Source of the DNA: CAWCAL01 sp963695075
GTDB taxonomy: Bacteria > Actinomycetota > Acidimicrobiia > Acidimicrobiales > CAWCAL01
Direction: 5' to 3'
DNA: 64,000 bases
NCBI GenBank assembly: GCA_963695075.1
Contig: CAVOFR010000003.1
Location: 310,001-374,000 of the forward strand
The notes below the pieces were generated by a model, which made no database searches, was not told where the DNA came from, and was given only the letters and a program-made list of their open reading frames with translations. Positions 1 through 7,863 of this stretch are shown piece after piece. Numbering within the stretch: position 1 is the stretch's first letter; each line of letters opens with the position of its first letter. Position numbers and translations under genes: made by a program.

Positions 1-335
1 CCGCATGGTTCGCCGGGCTCGACTTCGACGAGTACCAGGCCCACACGATCTACATATCCCGGTACCCCTATGGGCGGGAAGCGACCGTGTCCTGGCCTCA
101 ACCCGACCTCAAGATCAGAAACACCACCCCGTACGGAATCCTCATCTGGCCGGAGTACGACGCCTCCTCGATCACCGTTCGCTTGTACTCCACGCCGTAC
201 GTCACCGTCGAGCAGATCGGCCAGTACACCAGCCGGGGCTCCAACTGGTGCTCGGTGACGACCGAGCGATCCCGTACCTATGCTGACGGAACCACCGAGG
301 TCGACAGCACGGTCGCCTCGTATCGGAGCTGCTGA
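1..335 (+). CDS. VanW family protein, C-terminal part (5' end outside window)
   Basis: Only the last ~110 residues are present; reading begins in frame at base 3 and ends with TGA at 333-335. The visible segment contains WFAGLDFDEYQ, RYPYGREATVSW, PDLKIRNTTPYGILIW and SITVRLYSTP, which match the conserved end of VanW-type surface proteins, where a vancomycin-B-resistance W-like domain is followed by a short beta-rich tail. Such proteins are usually secreted or membrane-anchored, and their biochemical role is not established. The N-terminal signal and any peptidoglycan-binding domain lie outside the window. It runs in the same direction as the WS/DGAT gene that starts 79 nt downstream. The family call is firm; the function is not. 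Confidence 0.8.
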   Translation, partial: AWFAGLDFDEYQAHTIYISRYPYGREATVSWPQPDLKIRNTTPYGILIWPEYDASSITVRLYSTPYVTVEQIGQYTSRGSNWCSVTTERSRTYADGTTEVDSTVASYRSC

Positions 336-414
336 GTCGCTTCCGGCGAGTCCCCCGGAGCGTTGGCCGCGGAATCGGGCTCAGGAACCAGGCCCGGGGG
401 AGAACGTGGGATCG

Positions 415-1806
415 ATGTCAGAGGAACTGCACTATGCAAGTCGCATGAGCGACGCCGATTCGCTCATGTGGAGTATCGAGAAGGACCCGCTGCTTCGATC
501 GACCATCACCACCCTGCTGGTCTTCGACGGTCCGCTCGACCGCGACCGATTTTCCCACACGATGGACCGGGCCACGCGCATCATCCCGCGGCTCCGGCAA
601 CGGGTCCGATCCAACCCACTCTCCTTCGCCCCGCCCCGCTGGGAGATCGATCCCCACTTCGACCTGCACTACCACCTGCGATGGACCAGAGCAGCAGGCG
701 ACGGCACGTTCCGCGATCTTCTGACCATGGCCGAGCCGGTCGCCATGCAGGGCTTCGACCGGGCCCGACCGCTGTGGGAGGTCATGGGCGTCGAAGGCAT
801 GGAGGGCGGCGGCAGCGCCGTCATCATGAAGATCCACCATGCCATCACCGATGGCGTGGGGGGAGTCCGGATGATGCTGGAGATCTTCGACTTCGAGCGC
901 GACGCCGAGCCGAAGGGCCCGCTGCCCGACGAACCCGACTCGCACGTGCTGAACCAGGCCGAGCGCTTCGTCGACGCCGCGATTCACGAAACCCGTCGCC
1001 AGACGGTCAACACCCGACGATCGCTCGTCAGCGGAGTCGGGGGGCTCGCCGACCCCGCTGGCTCGGCCCAGCGCCTGCGGGCGACCGCAGCCTCGCTGGC
1101 CCGGTTCTTCAAGCCGGCAGCCGAGCCGCTGAGCCCCCTGCTGACCACCCGGTCGCTCAGCCAGCGATTCGACGCCCTCACGCTGCCGCTGGACGACATG
1201 AAGACGGCGGCCAAGAAGGCGGGCGGGCGCCTGAACGATGCGTTCGTAGCCGGCGTGACGGGCGGGTACCGGCGCTACCACCTGCGCCACGACCAGCCCA
1301 CCGATGCTCTGCGCATGGCGATGCCGATCAACGTTCGAGATGACGACAGCGTCGATGAGGTCGGCAATCAGTTCGTACCGGCCCGGATCGAGGTACCCAT
1401 CGCCATCGTCGATCCGGTCGAACGCATGGCCACGATCCACGAGATCGTCGAAGCCACGCGACGGGAGCCCTATCTGAGTCTCAGTGATCAGGTCTCCGGC
1501 CTCATCAACCGGATCCCGACGACGATCACGACCGCGATGTTCGGGTCGATGCTGCGCGCCGTCGACTTCACCACCTCCAATGTGCCCGGGTCGCCCCTGC
1601 CCGTCTTCGTGGCGGGAGCCCAACTCACCCGACACCTGGCGTTCGGCCCCATGGCCGGAGCGGGCGCGAACATCACCCTCCTGTCGCTGTGCGACACCGT
1701 GCACATCGGGTTCAACTCCGATCCCGCCGCCGTGCGCGATCCAGATGCCTTCATGGAGGACATGGCCGCCGGCTTCGACGAGGTCCTCTCGGTGGCCAGG
1801 AGTTGA
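415..1806 (+). CDS. WS/DGAT family wax ester synthase / diacylglycerol acyltransferase
   Basis: 463 residues, the usual family length. The active-site motif HHAITDG is intact at about residues 141-147; an earlier PLWEV (about 119) and a late DFTTSNVPG block (about 384) are typical of the family. The enzyme transfers an acyl group from acyl-CoA to a fatty alcohol or diacylglycerol to make storage wax esters or triacylglycerol at the membrane/lipid-body surface. I chose ATG 415 because the family begins shortly before MSDADSLMW and a purine-rich GGGGGAG lies upstream; the frame stays open back to 280. A second paralogue lies at 13545. The FAD oxidoreductase begins 43 nt downstream and may be co-transcribed. 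Substrate cannot be read from sequence. Confidence 0.9.
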   Translation: MSEELHYASRMSDADSLMWSIEKDPLLRSTITTLLVFDGPLDRDRFSHTMDRATRIIPRLRQRVRSNPLSFAPPRWEIDPHFDLHYHLRWTRAAGDGTFRDLLTMAEPVAMQGFDRARPLWEVMGVEGMEGGGSAVIMKIHHAITDGVGGVRMMLEIFDFERDAEPKGPLPDEPDSHVLNQAERFVDAAIHETRRQTVNTRRSLVSGVGGLADPAGSAQRLRATAASLARFFKPAAEPLSPLLTTRSLSQRFDALTLPLDDMKTAAKKAGGRLNDAFVAGVTGGYRRYHLRHDQPTDALRMAMPINVRDDDSVDEVGNQFVPARIEVPIAIVDPVERMATIHEIVEATRREPYLSLSDQVSGLINRIPTTITTAMFGSMLRAVDFTTSNVPGSPLPVFVAGAQLTRHLAFGPMAGAGANITLLSLCDTVHIGFNSDPAAVRDPDAFMEDMAAGFDEVLSVARS

Positions 1807-1849
1807 GCTTCGCCTTGTCCCTACCCGCCGAACTCCACAGCTTCCCACC

Positions 1850-3119
1850 GTGATTCGCGCCGATGTGCTCATCGTGGGCGGTGGACCGGCCGGCGCGGCT
1901 GCGGCGGTCTCCTGCTCGTCCTCCGGTTTGGACACGATCCTCGTCGACAAGGCGACGTTCCCGCGGGACAAGCACTGCGGTGACGGCCTGACCGCCGGCG
2001 CACTGCGGATCCTCGAGGCAATGGGTCTCGAGCCGCAGACCATCCCGTCCTGGCGAACCGTCTCCGGCATCGTGCTCACCGGGCCGAGCGGGCGGACCAC
2101 GCGGCTGGAGCTTCCTGTAGGCCCGGGCATCCACGCCGCTGTCGCTCGACGATCCGAGCTGGACGCCGCGGTGCTCGACCTCGCCGTCCGAGCCGGAGCG
2201 AACGTGCTCACCGGAACAGCTTGCGTCCAGGTGTCGGAGCACTCCGACCGCGTTCGCGTGGCGCTCGACGACGGTGAGCGGATCGAGGCCCGGTACCTGA
2301 TCGCCGCCGATGGCGCCTGGTCGCCGGTTCGCAAGATGCTGCGTCTCAACCGGCCCGGCTTCCGGGGTGACTGGCATGCGTTTCGGCAGTACTTCACCAG
2401 ATGTGACCGGGCCGGCGGCCGACAGCCTCTGCGTCTCGTTCGAGCGTGAGATCCTGCCGGGCTACGCCTGGAGCTTTCCCCTGATCGACCGTGGAGCCAA
2501 CGTCGGCTTCGGCGTGCGTCGCACCCCTTCCACGCGCGTCCAGGACATGGCATCGCTCTGGCCCCGGCTCCTCGAGAGCCCCGCGTTGCGAGCCGCTCTG
2601 GGTCCCGATGCACGCCCGGAGGGTCCCCACCGGGCCTGGCCGATCCCCGCGTCGATCGACCAGACCACCCTCGTCGGGCGCCGGACGCTCTTCGCCGGCG
2701 ACGCCGCTGCCGCCTGTGACCCGATGACGGGAGAAGGCATCGGTCAGGCGCTGCTCACGGGCCGCCTCGCCGCGGACGCTCTCGTCAACGCCGGTCCCGA
2801 CGATGCGTCCCGAGCCCGTGCGGCATACGAGCGAGCTGTCCGCGGAGGGCTGGTGGCAGACCACCGCATGGCGGCCGTGCTCGGGGCCGTTCTGGCCAAT
2901 TCCGCGGGGTGCCGGGCAGCGATTTCCGTAGCCACGGTGACTCCCTGGACCAGACGCAACTTCGCCCGCTGGCTCTTCGAGGACTACCCCCGAGCGGTCA
3001 TCGCCACTCCCCGCCGCTGGCATCGCGGCATGTTCACCGGACCCGGCGCCTTCGCCGGCACCGACGCCGTCGCTGATCAGGTGGCGCCGGTGCTGCCCAT
3101 CAGGACCGGCGCCGCGTGA
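1850..3119 (+). CDS. Geranylgeranyl-reductase-like FAD-dependent oxidoreductase, interrupted by a +1 frameshift
   Basis: Two adjoining frames encode one protein. The first (GTG 1850, read to about 2398) has the FAD Rossmann motif VGGGPAGAAAA near residue 7 and a CGDGLTAGAL segment; the second (from about 2400 to 3119) carries SFPLIDRGANVGFG and the second FAD motif FAGDAAAACDPMTGEG. Dropping the single A at 2399 joins QYFT directly to DVTGPAADSL and restores a normal ~420-residue member of the family, which hydrogenates isoprenoid chains or hydroxylates aromatic substrates with FAD. Codon use is normal on both sides, so either a sequencing error or a very recent mutation is likely. The last 4 nt (GTGA) overlap the start of the next gene. 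Confidence 0.8.
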
Positions 3120-3433
3120 AGGCCCGGTGGTGCCTGCTCGCACTGGCCGCGCTCGTATTCACGAGCGCCCTCATCGAGCCGGTGCCGCTCCGGGATCATC
3201 GGCGCGCCGCGGCCCAGAGCGGTCCGCCCACGACGCTCGAGGAAGGTCTCGACGGGAATCTGGGACGGATCATCCCCCGCCCGAACAGTGGCCGCGAGCC
3301 CGAGAGCCCGAGCGACCGGGGCGGCTGGCTCCAACTGTCGGTCCTCGGCGTGATGTCCGCTGGGGTGACCCTCATCATCGTGTTGGTCGTCCGGGAGTCC
3401 CGCAAGGCCCGAGGCGGGTCCGAGGCGGACTGA
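3116..3433 (+). CDS. Small secreted or membrane protein of unknown function
   Basis: 105 residues. The N-terminus is a plausible signal peptide (KARWCLLALAALVFTSALIE), the middle is proline/arginine/glycine-rich and polar, and one hydrophobic segment near residues 74-92 (LSVLGVMSAGVTLIIVLVV) is followed by a positively charged tail. The probable topology is a cleaved or anchored N-terminus with one C-terminal helix. GTG 3116 overlaps the stop of the upstream FAD oxidoreductase by 4 nt (GTGA), which suggests translational coupling. I do not recognise a family. Confidence 0.6.
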   Translation: MKARWCLLALAALVFTSALIEPVPLRDHRRAAAQSGPPTTLEEGLDGNLGRIIPRPNSGREPESPSDRGGWLQLSVLGVMSAGVTLIIVLVVRESRKARGGSEAD

Positions 3434-3445
3434 GGGGTTCAGCGG

Positions 3446-3958
3446 CTACTCTTCGTCGGCCCCTGGGCGGTAGAACAAGGCCAGCAGCCCGCCGCCGGCC
3501 AGCAGCCCGCCCCCGGCCGCAATGGCGAGGCCAACGTATCCGTCCAGCTCGTCGGCGATGCCGATCGCGTGATCGAGTGACCATTCCCCCGGTCCGAGCA
3601 TGGCCACGACGACCGCCATGACCGCGAGAACCAGGTTGTACTCGTAGCCCTCGGCCACGATGAAGAAACCGTTCTTGCGGTGGACGGTCCAGCCCGCGAC
3701 CAGCATCAGAGCGACGAAACCGGCCCCGTCGAAGCTCGTGAAGAGGCCGGCGGCCAGGCCGAGCCCGGCGAGCGTCTCGGTCGATGCCGCCAGCAGCGCG
3801 TGGACCTTGCCGGGTCTCATGCCCATGCCGTCGAACCAGCCCGCTGTACCCGGGATACGGCCGCCTCGGAAGAACTTGCCGTAGCCGTGAGCTGCCATGG
3901 TGAGCCCGAGGCAGACCCGGGCGATGAGGAGTGCGAGGTCGACTTCCGCCACGGTCAA
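3446..3958 (-). CDS. DoxX family membrane protein
   Basis: 170 residues with four hydrophobic segments. The start LALLIARVCLGLTMAAHGYGK and the following GRIPGTAGWFDGMGM are characteristic of DoxX/YqjF proteins, small quinone-linked or redox-associated membrane proteins of poorly defined role. The longest frame starts with TTG (3958), which overlaps the TGA of the upstream F420-type oxidoreductase by 4 nt (TTGA); GTG at 3952 is an equally reasonable start. The overlap suggests that the two genes are one operon. Tail residues PGADEE are acidic and likely cytoplasmic. Confidence 0.85.
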   Translation of the reverse strand: MTVAEVDLALLIARVCLGLTMAAHGYGKFFRGGRIPGTAGWFDGMGMRPGKVHALLAASTETLAGLGLAAGLFTSFDGAGFVALMLVAGWTVHRKNGFFIVAEGYEYNLVLAVMAVVVAMLGPGEWSLDHAIGIADELDGYVGLAIAAGGGLLAGGGLLALFYRPGADEE

Positions 3959-4992
3959 GCGTCGGCCAGCTCGCGTAGCCGACCGATGAGAGCGACGGGA
4001 TCTTCACCGATGGGAGTGACCATGAGGTTGGTGACTCCGGCTTCCCTGTACGCGGCCAGCCGCTCCTTCACATATCCCTCCGAGCCGCACAACGAGGTGG
4101 CCTCGAGCAGCTCGTCGGGGACCTTCGCGGCCGCGTCATCCTTGTGACCGGCCAGGTACAGCTCCTGGATCTCGGCGGCTTCCTGCTCGAAGCCGTAGCG
4201 CGCCACCAGCGCGTTGTAGAAGTTCCGACCCTTCGCTCCCATCCCGCCGACGTAGAGCGCCACCATGGGTCGGGCGAAATCACGGAAGGCTTCGGTTCCC
4301 TCACCGATGGCAAAGATGCCGCCGGCCACCACGTCGAGGGGCGGCAGGTCCGCGCTGCGCTGGGCCTGCCCGGCCGCGAGATCATCACCCCAGACCTGTT
4401 GGGCCCGCTCGGGGAGGAAGAACAAGGGCAGCCAGCCGTGGGCTATCTCGGCGGTCAGCGCGACGTTCTTCGGTCCGAGCGACGCGATGTACACCGGGAT
4501 GTCGGCCCGTCGGGGATGGTTGATGATCTTCAGCGCCTTGCCCAGCCCGGTCCCCTGCCCCTCGGGAAGCGGGATCTGGTAGTAGCGGCCGTCGTGGTCG
4601 AGCGGAGCCTCCCGGGCCCAGACCTGCCGGCAGATCTCGACGATCTCCCGGGTGCGACCGAGTGGTGCGTCGTAGGGCACACCGTGGAACCCCTCGATCA
4701 CCTGGGGGCCGGAGGCGCCGAGGCCCAGAACGAACCGACCATCGGTGAGGGCGTCGAGACCGGCCGCGGTCATGGCGGTCAGAGTCGGTGTCCGGGTGTA
4801 GATCGGCAGAATGCCCGACGCGATGGTCACCGTCTCGGTCCGGGCGGCCAGGTAGCCCATGAGGCTGACCCCGTCGAATCCGTAGGCCTCGGCCACCCAG
4901 ATCATGTCGAGGCCGGCCTTCTCGTAGCCGGCGAGCTGCTCGGCCGCGGCCTTGACGTCTCCGGCGTACTGGAGTTGGGTGCTGATCTTCAT
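3955..4992 (-). CDS. LLM class F420-dependent oxidoreductase
   Basis: 345 residues with the luciferase-like TIM-barrel pattern: MKISTQLQYAGD at the start, AGLDMIWVAEAYGFD, the TVTIASGILPIYTRTP strand, and the family landmark FVLGLGASGPQVIEGFHG around residues 90-110. Such proteins use reduced or oxidised coenzyme F420 for hydride transfer; the substrate is unknown. ATG 4992 is chosen because a GGAGGAT ribosome site lies just upstream and the barrel begins immediately; the frame is open further upstream but has no family match there. The downstream DoxX gene overlaps its stop. A cofC/fbiD gene at 55430 supports F420 use in this organism. Confidence 0.9.
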   Translation of the reverse strand: MKISTQLQYAGDVKAAAEQLAGYEKAGLDMIWVAEAYGFDGVSLMGYLAARTETVTIASGILPIYTRTPTLTAMTAAGLDALTDGRFVLGLGASGPQVIEGFHGVPYDAPLGRTREIVEICRQVWAREAPLDHDGRYYQIPLPEGQGTGLGKALKIINHPRRADIPVYIASLGPKNVALTAEIAHGWLPLFFLPERAQQVWGDDLAAGQAQRSADLPPLDVVAGGIFAIGEGTEAFRDFARPMVALYVGGMGAKGRNFYNALVARYGFEQEAAEIQELYLAGHKDDAAAKVPDELLEATSLCGSEGYVKERLAAYREAGVTNLMVTPIGEDPVALIGRLRELADA

Positions 4993-5033
4993 GGGATCCT
5001 CCGGGAGGGGATGGTCGTGTCGGTGCCAGGCGG

Positions 5034-5549
5034 TCAGTCGGTCAACAACCAGACGGCCCCGAGCAGGGCGAACAACAGGCCGAGGTAGCCGAGGAGCAGG
5101 GCGGCGATGGCGAGCGGCAGGCCCCGCCGGCGGCCGCTCGCGACCGTGTCGAGGCTGCGATGGGCAAGGACCACCGCCAAGAGGCAAGCCACGGAGAGAA
5201 CGACGACGGCCAGAGGTCGCACCTCGAAGGGCCAGATCCAGGTGCCGACGGCCACGATGACCCCGACGATGGCCGCCACGAAGGCACGGATGGCCCGGGG
5301 GTCGGTGGATCGGGAGTCCTCGGCGCCGAACTTCACCGACCTGCCGTCGCTGTGGGCGAGCTTTCCGACGTCGATCGAGCCGACCTCCACGCCGTTTTCG
5401 AACCGGACCCGGTAGCGCTCCCAGGTGAGCCCGACGGACGTGAGGACGACGCCTCGACTCCCGGCCGGAACCCCGGGCAGGTCCTCGCGGGCGACGACGG
5501 TCTCCTTGCGACGAAACTCGGTGGTCGAGGCTGGCACGGTGTCCCTCAC
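5034..5549 (-). CDS. Hypothetical membrane protein with N-terminal SH3-like region
   Basis: 171 residues. The first ~75 residues are soluble and beta-rich (KETVVAREDLPGVPAGSRG, then YRVRFENGVEVGSID), resembling a small SH3/KOW-type barrel. Three hydrophobic helices follow: about 88-104, 111-130 and 145-168. The start GTG (5549) reads MRDTVPAS. It is followed on the same strand, 41 nt later, by the F420-type oxidoreductase and may be co-transcribed. I do not recognise a named family; an envelope role is only a guess. Confidence 0.65.
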   Translation of the reverse strand: MRDTVPASTTEFRRKETVVAREDLPGVPAGSRGVVLTSVGLTWERYRVRFENGVEVGSIDVGKLAHSDGRSVKFGAEDSRSTDPRAIRAFVAAIVGVIVAVGTWIWPFEVRPLAVVVLSVACLLAVVLAHRSLDTVASGRRRGLPLAIAALLLGYLGLLFALLGAVWLLTD

Positions 5550-5630
5550 TCTGCGATCGGCTCGGCGAATCCCGGGAGGATCAGCGCCATCGGTCGACGC
5601 TCATCCTGGCAGGTCTCCGGGTCAGATCTA

Positions 5631-6977
5631 TCAGAGACTGAACCGGGAGAAGAAGTCCCAGAACACGGTGTTGGCGACCTGGTCCCGGTTGTTGTTGCCC
5701 AGTAGACCCGGCGGCAGGATGTCGCCTCCACCGAACCACTGGTGGCCACCGCCGATGACCTCGTGCACGACCACGTCGGTGCCTGACGGGCAGGGATAGT
5801 CGTGGACCCGCACGGTGGACCCGTCGGTCTGGTCCGTATCGGGAACCATGCCCACATCCGGGTCCGACCCGCACCCGTTGTGTTCCAGCCAATAGTCCCT
5901 GGTCGACGGGGTCTGTATGAAGTGGCCGAACCAGCCGCCCCATGGAACCAAGGGGTCTTCGGTGCCCTGCATGATCAAGAACGGTGCCGACGGGCCACCG
6001 GGTCCACTGCAGAGCGCCGGCTCGAGCATCGGACCTCCGACCGAACCGTACGCCGCCACACGTCCCGGGCGTTCACACGCGTACTGGTGGGTGAGCATGC
6101 CGCCGTTGGAGTGGCCCATCATGTAGATCCGACTCGAGTCCACCGCGAAGTCGGCCTCGACCTCGTCGAGAACCCGATCCATGAAGGCGAGGTCGTCCAC
6201 CTGGCGCCCCGGCCAGAACTGCCAGATTAGGTTCTTGCCCTCGGGCATCACCGCGATGAATCCCTGATCGTCGGCGAACTGCCGGAACCCCATGAAGACG
6301 TCCATCAGCCAGCCCCACGGCGAACCGGCTCCGTGGTTGAACACGACGACGGGAAGCGGGACATCTCCCGTGTAGCCGGCGGGCACCCGAACGAAGTAGC
6401 GGCGATCGACCCCCTGGAACTCGACGAGCTCGGCGTGGTTGCCGGGCCCTTTTCGATGGTCGGTCAGGCTCCAGCGGAGGGTGACCGGCTCACCCCCGCG
6501 TCGCGCGGTGGCCTCACCCGAGTAGGTGTCACCCTCTCGCCGGACCGATCCGAACCTCACCGAGGCCAGCAGACTCTCGGTGGGTGTCGTCACCGTCAGT
6601 GTGCCACCCCAGAACGGAGACACCCCTAGGATCCGCTGCAGGTCGAACTCGACGCTCACCGGCCCCTCGGCGGTGTTCATCCCGCCCATGCCGACGATGG
6701 TCGCCGCCTCGGTGTCGAGGTCGGCATCGGTCACGTGGATGTCACCGGTGGCCAGCTCACCCGATACCGCCCAGGTGTTCGCTGAGCGAGCCTGTTCGTC
6801 GCCCAGGGACATTGCGACATGATCCGCCGGTACCCCCGATCCCGAGGGCTCGGCTCGGGCCCGATCGGCCGACACCCCGACGAGAGCCGCCGCGATCAGG
6901 GCGATGGCGCATATACGAGCCGTCGACCGCCTACCCGCCATCCGCCTGCCCCATGTGATGCACTCCCCCTGGGTCAT
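5631..6977 (-). CDS. Secreted PHB-depolymerase-like esterase (alpha/beta hydrolase)
   Basis: About 448 residues. A signal peptide is visible (RRSTARICAIALIAAALVG...ARA). The N-terminal ~170 residues form an unrecognised beta-rich domain; the C-terminal half is an LpqC/PHB-depolymerase-type hydrolase with PLPVVVFNHGAGSPWGW (oxyanion strand), nucleophile motif GHSNGG, the acid region EDPLVPWGG and the histidine region GGGHQWFGG. The protein probably hydrolyses polyester or aryl ester substrates outside the cell. Start choice is uncertain: ATG 6977 has AGGGGGAG just upstream, while ATG 6941 gives a more standard signal peptide. An 18-bp period direct repeat covers this start region. Confidence 0.85.
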   Translation of the reverse strand: MTQGECITWGRRMAGRRSTARICAIALIAAALVGVSADRARAEPSGSGVPADHVAMSLGDEQARSANTWAVSGELATGDIHVTDADLDTEAATIVGMGGMNTAEGPVSVEFDLQRILGVSPFWGGTLTVTTPTESLLASVRFGSVRREGDTYSGEATARRGGEPVTLRWSLTDHRKGPGNHAELVEFQGVDRRYFVRVPAGYTGDVPLPVVVFNHGAGSPWGWLMDVFMGFRQFADDQGFIAVMPEGKNLIWQFWPGRQVDDLAFMDRVLDEVEADFAVDSSRIYMMGHSNGGMLTHQYACERPGRVAAYGSVGGPMLEPALCSGPGGPSAPFLIMQGTEDPLVPWGGWFGHFIQTPSTRDYWLEHNGCGSDPDVGMVPDTDQTDGSTVRVHDYPCPSGTDVVVHEVIGGGHQWFGGGDILPPGLLGNNNRDQVANTVFWDFFSRFSL

Positions 6978-6989
6978 GCACTCCCCCTG
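6958..6989 (-). repeat. 18-bp period direct repeat at an alternative start site
   Basis: The 14-mer ATGCACTCCCCCTG occurs at 6958-6971 and again at 6976-6989, period 18. Read on the minus strand each copy supplies an AGGGGGAG ribosome-binding-like stretch, but only the upstream copy is followed by ATG; the other is followed by ATC. Because 18 is a multiple of three, the repeat would translate in frame as two copies of QGEC. Confidence 0.85.
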
Positions 6990-7126
6990 AATGAATCTTC
7001 TCACCACGGTAGGCGCGGGAGCTCTTCGCGGCCATCTTCGGTCCACCGCTCGGTAAGGTGGAGTCCGGTTTCCCGCCGTCGATCGACACCCGAACCGACG
7101 TCACTCAGCCCGAACCAGGAGCAAGC

Positions 7127-7822
7127 ATGGCCTACGCGCACCACTCACCGGTCCAGCCGGTCATCACCCTCGGAGAGGACGAACGGGCCACGTTCATCAC
7201 CCGGGTGTACGGCCACCTTGCCGTAGCCGTCGGCCTCTTCGTGGCACTCGAGGTGGCGTTCTTCATGTCGGGCTTCGCCGAGGCGATCTACGACTTCGTC
7301 GCCGGCACCAACTGGCTGTTCATCCTCGGTGGCTTCATGGTCGGCAGCTGGCTGGCCACCAACGCCGCCCACGATGTTCTCAACATCCAGAAGCAGTACG
7401 CCGGGCTGGCGGGAATGGCGGTGGTATACGCCGTGCTCTTCGCCCCGATGCTCTACGTCGCCGACGAGACGGCTCCCGGCACCATCGCCAGCGCCGCACT
7501 CGTCACGGTCGCTGGGTTCGCCGGCCTCACCGGTGTGGCGCTCACCACCCGGCGAAGCTTCGAGTTCATGGGCAAGTACCTGATGTTCGGCGGCATCATG
7601 GCCCTCGTGGCCATCGTGGCCGCCGTCCTCTTCGACTTCGAGCTCGGCGTGTGGTTCTCGGTGGCGATGATCGCGTTCGCCGGGGCCGCGATCCTCTACA
7701 AGACCCAACAGATCGTGCGGCACTACCCCGAAGAGGCCTACGTCGGCGCCGCCGTCCAGCTCTTCTCCTCGGTGATGCTCATGTTCTGGTACGTACTGCG
7801 CTTGTTCCTCGGCCGCCGCTAG
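7127..7822 (+). CDS. Bax inhibitor-1 / YccA family membrane protein
   Basis: 231 residues with seven hydrophobic segments, the usual BI-1 architecture. Landmarks are the N-terminal LGEDERATFITRVYGHLAVA, the segment GLTGVALTTRRSFEFMGKYL and the last part LYKTQQIVRHYPEEAYVGAA followed by a final helix. The family comprises pH-gated calcium-leak-type or protease-modulating membrane proteins; the bacterial role is unclear. ATG 7127 follows AGGAGC; the open frame upstream (from 7058) has no family match. The acyl-CoA synthetase starts 41 nt downstream on the same strand. Confidence 0.9.
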   Translation: MAYAHHSPVQPVITLGEDERATFITRVYGHLAVAVGLFVALEVAFFMSGFAEAIYDFVAGTNWLFILGGFMVGSWLATNAAHDVLNIQKQYAGLAGMAVVYAVLFAPMLYVADETAPGTIASAALVTVAGFAGLTGVALTTRRSFEFMGKYLMFGGIMALVAIVAAVLFDFELGVWFSVAMIAFAGAAILYKTQQIVRHYPEEAYVGAAVQLFSSVMLMFWYVLRLFLGRR

Positions 7823-7863
7823 GGGCAGACTCTGGCCCTTCACCGCACGAGGGGGCTGACACT

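Noticed and set aside
2393..2404. Programmed ribosomal frameshifting in the FAD oxidoreductase
   Set aside because: No slippery heptamer or adjacent structure is visible, and homologous enzymes are not known to need one.
418..2613. A 731-codon open frame on the minus strand opposite the WS/DGAT and FAD oxidoreductase genes
   Set aside because: It is composed of low-complexity arginine/serine/glycine sequence with no family resemblance, and it mirrors two well-supported plus-strand genes.
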